Positions 54,152 to 64,000 of a stretch of DNA of 64,000 nt are shown here, one piece after another (the first letter of the stretch is position 1; each line of letters starts with the position of its first letter). A program made the translations under genes and the position numbers. Below the pieces are notes generated by a model. It made no database searches and was not told the origin of the DNA. It saw only the letters and a program-made list of their open reading frames with translations. Origin of the DNA: Glandiceps talaboti. Its lineage: Eukaryota; Hemichordata; Enteropneusta; Spengelidae. The stretch lies in the NCBI RefSeq assembly GCF_964340395.1, contig NC_135568.1:9658776-9722775 (forward strand), in the 5' to 3' direction.

Positions 54152-57100
54152 CTGAAATGAATAGTACAAAATGATCAGTATAATCAAGGTTATGGAGGTA
54201 AAGGGTAAAACCAGTTGCTATGACAACACAGAAACTCTATTATTCTAATATTTGACCTGGATCTGTCTGTTCATGGCAGTAATATTAATTCATATTCACC
54301 GATAAAGAATTTCACAATAGTACTTTTGAGTTAGCAGAAAAGCATAATACATATCTACAGCAGAAGTAAAAAAATGTTTCTCTTTGACAAGGTTTAAATG
54401 ACATATGCGGGGATGAAGTGGATAAACTATTGATAATTGTCAGCTGACTGTCATGTGATAGTCAGGTGACTGACTGTCACTCACCTTCACATTATTAGGT
54501 ATTTCAATCAGATCTTTTTCATTTCTCTTTGGAAGGATAACTCTCTTCAAACCAGCTCTATGAGCAGCTAACACTTTGTCCTTAATACCTCCAACCTGAA
54601 AAGGTGATGTCAAGCATACAGAGGGAGTTATTTTCAACAACAACAAATCTGTAAGTTGTTTGTATTTCCAAAATTTGATTGAATAACTCACTGACTAACT
54701 AACTAACTGAGTGACTAACTGACTGACTGAATGAATGAATGAATGAATGAATGGATGATTGATTTATTGATTGTTTGATTGATCAATTGACTGAGTGAAT
54801 GATTGACTGACTGATTGACTCATATATTAGTGCACACAAATTTGTACTGATACAGATATTTTCCTTCATTTGGGTAAGGCCATAGATCAAATATATGTAG
54901 TTGTACTTGTACTATATATGCAAATGACACTTCACATAGAGATAAAAATCATAGTTACCGGCAGTACAAGTCCTCTGAGAGTTACTTCTCCTGTCATGGC
55001 TGTATCAGAACGTACACATTGACCACTAAAAACATAACAAGAAGTTGAGAGTTAAACATTGACCACTAAAAAAAGTCATTCTTGACAAATATAATGATGG
55101 ACTGATAAAATTAATGAGAAGACATAATTACCACAGGCAAGTAATATACCATAACTCTGTGTTGTTATTCTCTTTTTCAAACATGTCCATTGCATTATTA
55201 TAACTTTTTCATATCTATGGCATTCATGGTCACATGAACAAACATAGAGGTGATGTTATACACGTATTGCCTAGCTATGAAAGCACTAGTAGACCTCTGT
55301 TACCCAAAGGGCTATTATGTAGCAAATATTTCCCGAGGCTGAACACCAAGGGAAATAGTCGCTACATAACAGCATGAGGGGTAATATGAAATCTACTAGT
55401 GCCCGAATAAGGCCAGGCAATAAGTATTTTATAACAAATTACATTCTCTGCCTATAATCTTTCCATAGTCAAAATACATCACTGGTAGGACTCCTGTACT
55501 ACAGGAACTGTAATAGTACCCTAGGGAAAATAAAAAACAAATATTGCCCTCTGTATGCAAATTGAAATCACTATGGGTCACTAGTCATACCATGTGACAT
55601 GATATAAGCCAATCACTGAAAGCTGTATAAAAACAATATGTTATGACAGGTAATAATACTACTCTAATATTCATATATTGTAATAAGTGGAACAAAACAC
55701 ATTCGTCAAGTTCCCCTATACTGTACAACTACAGCTTGGCCATAAAGGGAGCCCTACATCCTTGCATACAATCTCTACTTAAGACAGAGACAATGAAAAT
55801 ACATTGTCTTTCATCTAAGGTCTATGAAATTATCTACCTCTGTAAGTGATTGTTGGTACTATATTTGAGAGTATTCTGTAAGAGGGAGCTTTACTAGATT
55901 GAGAGATACATCATGTCACTCCGCCCTCACCGACCCACTCTATCTAAAGGGGTTGACTGATGTGTGAGAGCACCTGTCATGGTGTACCTTACACAGACTA
56001 TACTAGTGCATTACCTGAACATAGAAACAAGAACAGTGACCACAGTAACTCCAGCTGACGGTCCATCTTTGTTGATAGCTCCAGCAGGGAAATGAATGTG
56101 TATATCCGTATTCTCCATCAGGTCTGTACCAGCTGACACGTTTATACCACACTATTAGACGTAAGATGCAAATATGATGTTATCTATCTTTTCCACACTG
56201 TCCTAAAAGTGTTTTACAATTTATACATGGACTAATAATGGCACAACGGTCCTTTATACATCTTCACCTCCGTATGGGAGTATACAGACTATTGTAGCCT
56301 CTACTGGCACATAGATTAAAGCATTCATATAGTAACTCTATCCTATGGGTCCCCATTTCTACAGCTGGGTTGATCGACATTGTATTCGTTCAAATCTTAG
56401 CAAATCTCAGCAGCAAGTACTTATATAACAAGTACTTACCTGTGCAGCATGACTGCGTACCCAGTTCAGTGCAATGGTAGCCGATTCCTTCATCACATCA
56501 CCTAACTGACCTGTCAATGTCAGCTGTCCATCCCCATCCATCTTAGTGGCCTCAACAAACATAATTTCACCACCAACTGCTGTCCATGCCAACCCTACAT
56601 TCAAAGACAGGAACATAGAATAGAATGTCTCAAAAACTTTCACTAGTACTATAGTCATTGCAGACTAACTTCCGCAATAATTCAATGACATTAATGAAAA
56701 TTTCTAACCACAGAATCACAAAACATCTTGGAAGTGAGTCCCAAAGTTTATTTAACATCTCATCAGTGTTGTCAGGGCGTACTACAGTGGGTTATTGTCA
56801 CATGTCTTGGAAGCGATACATGAAAAGAACTTGACAGAGACAACTGGGATCACAATGCCAGCATCTCTTCAAGTGTGCATCTTCATAGACATGTGACAAA
56901 TTGCCCATTGTGGTGCACCCTGATGATGCTGACAAGACATTGGCGACAATTTGAGATTCACTTTCAAGAAATTTGTTTACTCTGTGAGAGGACACTGTCA
57001 TAAGTAACTATGAATCCAGAACCCATGAACATTTATTCAAATGTTATCTTTTCTCATTTCTGCAGTATATGAGTATGACAACATCTTCAATTTGCATCCA

Positions 57101-57690
57101 GTTTCACACTTCAGGAATTTTTTTAAGTAAATTGATCTAAAATTGAAAAATTGACAATTGAAAATTGATAATCTCACAACACCTTACCTACTGCTACTCC
57201 AGGCTGGCCAAGTCTTTCACGCATTTCATTCTCAAATATAGGAGGCTATAATGAAAATAAATAGACATGATGTTACACTTGTAGTATTGCATCTGAGTAC
57301 AAAATAGAACTGCATATGTTTATGGTTAGATAGATAGCACAACATTTTCTATCTGCTAAACTTACTTACGTATTCTCATCCTGGTGGAAATAAGTTTGCG
57401 TTTATCATAATGGTTCTTATATGTTATCTTATGTGGTTCTGAGGTGCAAAAATGATATCTATGATTGATGGATGGATGGAGGAGTAGAGATACAGACAGT
57501 AAAGCTGAAATGTAACTGCTATGCTTGGTAGTTAGACTTATCCACATGTTTAAGTTTTCTATTGATTACAGACTACTGCCTTATAAACTTATTAGTCTAG
57601 ATACAACGTTTAGTTGTCTGTGTGTCCAAAACAACTGATAATATTAAGCACAGGACAGGCAGGCAGGCAGAGGAACTGACAGACAGACAA

Positions 57691-57735
<45 letters not shown>

Positions 57736-60700
57736 TATTACTAATATACTTACCCCTAGTATATCTTGTATAGCATGGTTGTCAAGAACAATGGGCATTT
57801 CTGGTGGGTCTAGTGTAGAAGTAGCTGCAATAGATCCCTTTGATACATCACTGGTGATGACATCATCTTTCTGATCAGTTGCTGGGTCATTCTCAGATGA
57901 ACTTTGGACTATTTGTCTACCATTTCTTTCAGCTACCTTGACAGCTACTGCTCTGCACAATGCACCAATCTTTCTCTCTAAGGCCCTGACGCCAGCTTCA
58001 CGTGTGTACCTGGAAACTAGAAAATTGTGATCATCATATAGATTTTATACTTATAAGGATGTGGCATTTTATTTGTACTGATGGGACACTACATTTTTAA
58101 CACACATATTAGTGTGTGGTGCCTCAAATTTTAGAAACCTGGAGTTGAAATCTGTCTATCTACTATAAACTGACTCCTTAACTTACTGGTAGTTTTGACA
58201 ACATCCTCAGGAAACTGTAAAGAGACTCCTTAACTTACTGATTGTTTTGATAGCATCCTCAGGAAACTGTAAATGTTCTTCACTCAGTCCATGATCCTTC
58301 AGTTGTTTTGGTATGAGATGTCTGATTGCAATGTGTCCCTTCTCTTCCTGTGTATACCCTGCTACTGTAATCACCTCCATCCTATCTATCAAAGCAGGTG
58401 GTATGGTTGCCATGGTGTTTGCTGTTGCTATGAACAACACTTGAGACAGGTCAAATGGTACATTGAGATAGCTTTTACTAGTTAAGGATCTTGGTTTAAT
58501 TCTCCTTTCTTTTCATCACAAAATTTTGATGAAGTAAGGTAATCGTAATTTGACATCCCTTATATAAGCAATTTTCATCATCATGTACATTTTGACTAGG
58601 TTAGGGTGTACACACACTGTTTAAACTATAAGCCTTTCTGTATACACCGCTTCGTGCCATGTTCATGTGCTGACTCAATTTAAAGATGATGATTTCAGTT
58701 CTATGTATGTTGTTTGTTCAACTGTTTATATAGTGCACTGCTGAGGCAAATATCTTACTTTGACAATGGGTCATTATCATAACATTTGAATACATTAACT
58801 GTCAATCAATATAAATCATTATTAATTAGCCACACATCTTGCATTGGATGCTTTAACAATTTTACACCAATTTTGATAAAAAGGTGATAAAATCTGTATA
58901 AGTTGCTCATGTATTTTTGTAAGAGTTTCACTCAATGTTATTTTTTTGTGTGTTCAAAAGGCCATAAGTTACTAATTTCCATCTCTTTTCCACATCAAGG
59001 ATGTGACACCTTTTAACAAACACACATTTTTTCTATGAAAGGATACTGGTCTACAAATGAGTTATTTTGTTCTGGGTCCAATACTTCTAACAATGCTGCA
59101 GCTGGGTCTCCCTGTACTCCTTTACTCTGTATAAGAAAACAAAGACAGAGAAATGAAGATGCAACACAAAGCTAAGTACAGAATCAACATGTACATATAT
59201 CCCATAATATATGTCACATTTGTGCAAGGATTCAATGAAATTGAACATTGCATGGCAGAGAAATGATGTATTATTGACGGATGGACTGATGGAACCCATT
59301 GTAACAGTTCCCCTTGGGGGAAGGCAGGTGGGGGGGGGACTAACAAAATATATGAATAATTAAGTAATGGATGTTACCAATTTTTCAGTTTAACTGCTGT
59401 AAACTGTTGTACAAATTCAGAACAACAGTTGCAAAAAACATTGTGTTTGTGTTTTCCATTTGCGATGTGCTTTGGTTAGCTTGTTAGAAAATTTGTGTTC
59501 GGTTTCATTTGGAAAATTGTAGCTAGTGAAAACAAATTAATTAAGTGTAAAGTTTTTGTAACTACCTAATAAGCCCTATCCAGTTCACGCACTGAGTCCT
59601 TATATTTTGTTGAATCCTGTTTTTATACTGTCCATATATTTTTATTGGTACTGATCTTTTGGTCAATGTTGTTCCTAGACCTGTTCTCTGTTATTTAGAT
59701 TAGATTAGATTAGATTACTTTATTGACCAGTACCACTATAACATCGAAAAGGAATATGTCTTGGTGTTGCTAAAACGATGAACAGCACATGACAAATACA
59801 GCATGATACACATATATACAGTACATACAGTACAATAATACAATACGATAAAATACTGTACAATAAGGTATAAATATATAATAATCACAACTCTTATGAT
59901 AAAAGGAATTGAACCATTCTGATAGGATAGTAAAATGACTCAGGAGGAGTTTTGTGAAGTGATTGCTCTCGGATAAAAACTATTCTTACAATTTCGCATT
60001 GTTTTTACATGTAGAAAAACACAGTAAATTTGATTTACTAATCAAAAATCCATAATAATGCCAATTTCTCTTCCATATTGCCATCTTAACGAAAACACAA
60101 GCTCTCAAATTAACAACAAGAATGATGACTCACCAGTTTGTCAATTTCATCCAGGAGGAAGACAGGATTATTGCTACCAACGGTTTTCAAACCGTTAATA
60201 ATTCTACCTGGCATAGCTCCGATATAGGTACGACGATGTCCCCTAATATCAGACTGATCGCAAGTACCACCAAGGGAAATCCTACCAAAATAAAATATTG
60301 AGATAATTACTTTAAAGGCAAATGTTAAGATTTAGGTTAGAATTGAGGCAAATGTAAACTTTTGCCATGACAACTAGAAACGGTGATTTTTTTTTGAAAT
60401 CATGCAATTGTACTCAACTATCATGACCCTCACTTCGGCTTCACACTTCTCTTCAAGCATCACTCCTAGTGCCCAAATTATAAAACATTTTGTTTTTCTC
60501 ATAATGGGACGACAATGTTTGCAAGCATCAAGTACATAGAATATGCACTCACCTGTGGAACTCTCTGCCCAGTGTCTTTGCAATCGATCTTCCTACACTG
60601 GTCTTACCAACACCTGGTGGTCCAACAAAACAAAGTATTGGTCCTTTTAGCGTGTTCTTCAGCTGTCTTACTGCTAGGTATTCAATCACACGTTTCTTGA

Positions 60701-62478
60701 GTTTATCTAAGCCATAGTGATCAACATCCAAGTCAATCCTACAAGAGATAAGAACACAATCATATAAAAACTTCAAGTCGCAACAATCAAACAACCTGGA
60801 ACAGATATTTTCTTATACAACAAACGCACACTTCATACCGCTAAGAAAGATATACACTTTAATGTCAAACAAGTCTTCAATATTTGAGACATAGCCCCCC
60901 AACATCAACGATCTGTTAACTGGTGTCTAAATTAAGGTCCTATTGTGAGCTAACAATCTACATACAAATATAGCATCATAGATATTTTTCTTTGATAGAT
61001 GGAAAGTATTGGTGACCTAAGGGTTTTGTCACTACTCATCTTTTGACTTGCGGTGACAAGGCCCCTTAGGTCACTCATGTTTACCTTGCTTGTGAAATAT
61101 CCAGGATATCTTTAGAAGACTTTGACCATGGTAATTCTGCCATCAGTTCCAAGTAGTTCCTGGTTAGACTGTAATCTGGTAAGGCAGATGGCATCTTCTT
61201 AAGACGTTTTAATTCTTTCTTGGTTGCCTTCTCAGCATGTTCTGGTAAATTTGCTGCCCTAAAACAAAAGTATAGAGAAATGACATCTACACAAGTACTT
61301 TAATATAGTATGTGCCATAGAAATAGAAAGATTTGTGACATGATCATAAACACATTGCCATCTATCATGGAGTGCACTAGACAGCAGTTCAAAACTCTCA
61401 CCTTTTCAAAATATTTTGACATGTGTATTTGTTAAAATATTTGTACTCACAAATCTTATCTTTTGATATTACTTTGACAAATTGTTCAAGAAATCTCAGT
61501 TATCAAAAATCAAGAAAAAAATCTGGGGTTAGAATAAAAATTTTTGTAAATGATGTCAAAATTAAGCCATTTTAGAACACAATATGGCCGTCAAATTGTA
61601 TCGGCACAGGAATTATAATACTTAGACATACTTGATTTTTTGTTCCAAATCAGCGATCTCATCTCCATCCTGATCTTCATCATCTGAAGTCATTGTACCA
61701 AATCTTTTGGGTTTTCTGAACAAAATTGGTCTGCCACGTTCCTTAAAGGGAATGATTGCCCGATTTTTGCTCCTTGCATTGTTCAAAAGTTTTAGACCTT
61801 CAATTTGTCTAACAAGCAATGGTAGGGTCTTCTTAAATCTTTCATTTAGGTCAACTGCATCCAAGATCTGTAAGACAATGATATTTACTATTTGTGAATA
61901 TTGAATTGATCTCCCTGGTGACATTTTCAGTCATTGAGGAAAATGACATTGTGGATGAAAACTTTGGGGAAGATGCCATATACCAAGCTATGACATTGCG
62001 TAGCAATGAACTTCTGTCAGGGAAAGGGCTCACTTGGTGCCAAAATGTGCCATGCATACTGCTGGATCCCACATGCTTGGAGCTCATATGCAAACCCACT
62101 GCTGGGATTTGTGCTAGTCACATTAAACTTTTCAGATCTGCCATAGAGGGTGTTATTTTCTATTTTTGATTTAATTTCATAAAGATACGGAAGGTGTAAT
62201 CATCAGAAAGTGGGAAATATATTAATAGGGCCATAATAATGGTAAGGATTAATCGTTACCATCTAATTCCCTTGGTTGAAATAAAACAAAATAAAATGGA
62301 ATAATGCCAACTTACCTGTAATTTCTCATTGGATGTTGCTTTGACAATAGAGGCAAATATATCAGGTAAATTCTGGGTTGGTAAACTGTCTAACATTTTC
62401 TGTAAGTAACAACAATAAATAATTGTAATAACAATAAGATAACCTGTCAGTCTGTCTGTCTGTCTGTATCTATGAATG

Positions 62479-62512
<34 letters not shown>

Positions 62513-62773
62513 TGTATGTATGTATGTATGTATGTATGAAAGTATGTATGTATGTATGTATGTGTGTGTATGTGTATGTACATGTATGTATGTATGTATG
62601 TATGTATGAATGTATGTATGTATGTATGTATGTATGTATGAAAGTATGTATGTATGTATGTATGTGTGTGTGTGTATGTATGTATGTATGTATGTATGTA
62701 TGTGTGTGTATAGTATGTGTATGTATGTATGTATGTATGTATGTATGTATGTATGTGTGAAAGTATGTATGTA

Positions 62774-62818
<45 letters not shown>

Positions 62819-64000
62819 ATAATGCATGTACTATGAGAATTTATGTATGTGTACTCACACTAAAACTTTGATATACTGGTAACACAAATTCCAAGGTGAC
62901 AACTGTGTCCTTATGGCTGTAGTTCCTCATACATAAATCACATGAAAAGTTTCAACTCACATTAGTCTTTAACAACACATAACAAAGATGAATTCAAATG
63001 ACACTAACACTAGTACTCTGTAGCATGGACTTTCCCTTCATACAATTTTGCGATATTTCCACAGAACAAACTTACCTTGAGTTTGGCAACAATAGGTACC
63101 GTTATATCTAACATATCTATCAGTTTATTGGCTTGCTCCTTGAAGTTATCAGCTAGGGCAGCAAGGGTTTCATCTTGTATGTCATCTAAATAAGAAAATT
63201 TCAAGGATACAAAAAATCAGAAAATGTGAAAAAGCATTTTCATAAATGCTAAAATAAGTTTGCGAGAATGAACGTTCATAGGCTTTGCATTCATACTCAT
63301 TAATAAAAATTTCTACTCACAGCTAGTCATAACTTTCTTGGATGTTGTATGCTTTCAAGAAATTTTGACTCTAAGAGTAGAAATTTTCAATCATGACAAA
63401 TATGAATTTATGTATGTTAATTAATGTGAAATCACTGATAGTAATCATACTAAAACATTTAATTTAGAAATGGCTCATTTAAAGGTAGAATGCATCCAAT
63501 TTCCTGACAAACAGTTTCCCTGAAAATTTTAAAATCTCTCCAAACTTTGCCATATTAAAATGTGTTCCTGGTCCTTTTAAAGTTATGAAATAAATGTAAG
63601 GATTAATTAACATAATTTTGCTTTCAAGGAATTTGACAATCTCATTTTATGTTCCACACAGTGTCGGTCATATTGGATTCATTTTGCTATCATTTTGACC
63701 TCTCTTCCAAAAACGTTTATGGTAACCCCTCACCTTTTCCTTGATTTTTACTACAAGTATGAGTTAGGGTTTTCGTGAACAAAGTAACAGCAAAAACTCA
63801 ATTTTTCTATCTCAAAGGAACATAATTTATTGTTGCCATAATCCAACCTACCTAGATCTTCACCAGGTAGTTTATCTAATTGTTCTACCAGTCCAATAGG
63901 ATAAGGCACGTCTTGTAATAACCTTTCCAATTTGAAACGACAAAGTCCAGTCAGTAGTAGCGTGTATGCTGGTTTTGGCCAATTAGTACCTGTTACCTGT
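54038..64000 (-). CDS. LONP2: Peroxisomal Lon protease homolog 2, 5'-truncated by the window edge, 16 exons seen
   Basis: LONP2 is an ATP-dependent serine protease of the peroxisome matrix that degrades damaged proteins and helps process PTS1 enzymes (family knowledge). Minus-strand exons in coding order: 63852-64000 (partial), 63076-63185, 62316-62399, 61632-61867, 61085-61258, 60553-60738, 60134-60281, 59047-59126, 58239-58471, 57754-58016, 57188-57245, 56440-56594, 56015-56151, 54959-55025, 54485-54595, 54038-54151. All phases close, giving 767 residues plus TAA; human LONP2 has 852, so about 85 N-terminal residues are missing. Domains, numbered from the first residue seen: end of the LON substrate-binding domain (1-50), helical and acidic linker (50-250), AAA+ with Walker A GPPGVGKT (290-297) and Walker B VFLLDE (353-358), protease domain with KDGPSAG (Ser657) and GGIKDK (Lys700), and C-terminal SKL. 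The terminal SKL separates it from mitochondrial LONP1. Confidence 0.95.
54485..54595 (-). CDS. LONP2: LONP2 exon with catalytic lysine
   Basis: Reads [20 protein letters not shown], then LPKRNEKDL. The second lysine of GIKDK lies 43 residues after the catalytic serine, the Lon family spacing. Exon 54959-55025 just upstream supplies [15 protein letters not shown]. Confidence 0.95.
54684..54830. repeat. ACTG/AATG/TTGA tetranucleotide mosaic in LONP2 intron
   Basis: Runs of AACT, ACTG, AATG and TTGA units; a pure (TTGA)n tract also lies at 41346-41392 in KIFBP intron 6. Confidence 0.85.
55547..55616. repeat. Dispersed repeat in LONP2 intron
   Basis: Copy of 44731-44802: CTGTATGCAAATTGAAATCA, ACCATGTGACATGATATAAG, CCAATCAC. 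Roughly 85% identical by eye. Confidence 0.65.
56015..56151 (-). CDS. LONP2: LONP2 exon with catalytic serine
   Basis: Reads [20 protein letters not shown] and continues with [10 protein letters not shown]. In KDGPSAG the serine is the nucleophile of the Lon Ser-Lys dyad. The preceding exon, 56440-56594, carries [20 protein letters not shown] and [15 protein letters not shown]. Confidence 0.95.
57654..57735. repeat. (CAGA)n tract in LONP2 intron
   Basis: CAGG then CAGA repeats, ending 18 bp from the donor of LONP2 exon 57754-58016. Confidence 0.95.
58172..58275. repeat. 52-bp tandem duplication of a LONP2 exon end with its splice donor
   Basis: Copies at 58172-58223 and 58224-58275 match except for a few substitutions. 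The right copy contains the true end of LONP2 exon 58239-58471 and its GTAAGT donor. The left copy, now intronic, keeps the same GTAAGT donor and is preceded on the minus strand by CTCTTTACAG, a good acceptor-like sequence. Confidence 0.85.
58239..58471 (-). CDS. LONP2: LONP2 exon with sensor-1 and arginine-finger region
   Basis: Encodes [19 protein letters not shown] (sensor 1), then [20 protein letters not shown], ending [11 protein letters not shown] with donor GTAAGT in phase 1. It joins 57754-58016, which starts [19 protein letters not shown] (sensor 2 region). The last 37 bp of this exon and its donor are duplicated just downstream (see the 52-bp repeat). Confidence 0.92.
60134..60281 (-). 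CDS. LONP2: LONP2 exon carrying Walker B
   Basis: Contains [19 protein letters not shown] (pore-loop region) and [10 protein letters not shown], the Walker B segment with Asp and Glu for Mg-ATP hydrolysis. The donor is GTGAGT, phase 0. The next exon, 59047-59126, supplies [16 protein letters not shown]. Confidence 0.95.
60553..60738 (-). CDS. LONP2: LONP2 exon carrying Walker A (ATP binding)
   Basis: Contains [20 protein letters not shown] followed directly by [28 protein letters not shown] is the P-loop that binds ATP phosphates in the AAA+ ring. The acceptor is CTTGTAG and the donor GTGAGT, both strong. Confidence 0.95.
61632..61867 (-). CDS. LONP2: LONP2 exon with acidic linker
   Basis: Begins [20 protein letters not shown] and contains [10 protein letters not shown], followed by a basic stretch and an acidic run ([16 protein letters not shown]), then a GTATGT donor in phase 2. 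Animal LONP2 proteins have a similarly placed acidic insertion before the conserved block that leads into the AAA+ module. It joins exon 61085-61258, which carries [10 protein letters not shown] and [14 protein letters not shown]. Confidence 0.9.
61894..62169 (+). other. Antisense open frame inside a LONP2 intron, possible inserted fragment
   Basis: On the strand opposite LONP2, a 91-codon frame includes [20 protein letters not shown] and [20 protein letters not shown]. Its composition is less repetitive and more protein-like than neighbouring intron sequence. No family recognised; it may be a fragment of a mobile-element or host protein. Confidence 0.2.
62446..62817. repeat. (ATGT)n compound microsatellite in LONP2 intron
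   Basis: About 370 bp of ATGT repeats with AAAGTATG interruptions and a terminal (GT)n. Confidence 0.95.
63852..64000 (-). CDS. LONP2: LONP2 first visible exon, end of LON N-domain (partial)
   Basis: Reads [20 protein letters not shown] and continues to a GTAGGT donor in phase 1. The block [18 protein letters not shown] is characteristic of the LON substrate-binding domain of LONP2. The reading frame is open at the window edge and the exon continues to the right. Confidence 0.9.

Noticed and set aside
56798-57001. 67-codon minus-strand frame between LONP2 exons
   Set aside because: It does not match LONP2; the flanking exons 57188-57245 and 56440-56594 join directly in phase and in family alignment.

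Overview
The window is nuclear DNA of a bilaterian invertebrate. It is AT-rich and very rich in microsatellites. It carries multi-exon protein genes with GT-AG introns, tRNA-derived SINE-like repeats and long gene-free spacers. The two recognisable genes are animal-type KIFBP and LONP2. Their many short exons and the repeat landscape fit a lophotrochozoan or an invertebrate deuterostome; the sequence alone does not settle which.

Layout. From 1 to about 35.5 kb I see no supportable protein gene. This stretch is AT-rich spacer broken by simple-sequence tracts (GTAT, CAGTA, TA, CT, GACA/GACG and AACAC families), minisatellites (78-bp and about 43-bp units), dispersed repeats and one tRNA-derived SINE. 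One short peptide ORF near the left edge and one helical-looking ORF near 11 kb are weak candidates.

At 35.5-36.7 kb lie two candidate coding exons of an unrecognised minus-strand gene. Its ATG (36695) faces the KIFBP ATG (37143) across 447 bp, so this looks like a divergent promoter; it contains a perfect TGACGTCA site. KIFBP (kinesin family binding protein) then runs on the plus strand from 37143 to 49057. I could reconstruct it completely as 16 exons and 633 codons, with every splice phase closing.

From 54038 to the right edge, LONP2 (peroxisomal Lon protease) runs on the minus strand. Sixteen exons encode the C-terminal 767 residues: AAA+ ATPase motifs, the Ser-Lys protease dyad and a terminal SKL peroxisomal signal. 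The N-terminus (roughly 85 residues by comparison with the 852-residue human protein) lies beyond 64000. KIFBP and LONP2 are tail to tail, about 5 kb apart. That interval holds several degenerate tandem arrays whose units each carry a transcription-factor-like motif (GATA-like, POU octamer-like, RFX X-box-like).

The genes share no obvious pathway. KIFBP acts on kinesin motors in the cytoplasm, and LONP2 does protein quality control in the peroxisome matrix. I found no clearly new biological system. The most unusual items are a 52-bp tandem duplication that copies a LONP2 exon end with its splice donor, the motif-bearing arrays between the genes, and two copies of a dispersed element that both end in a long (CT)n tract.
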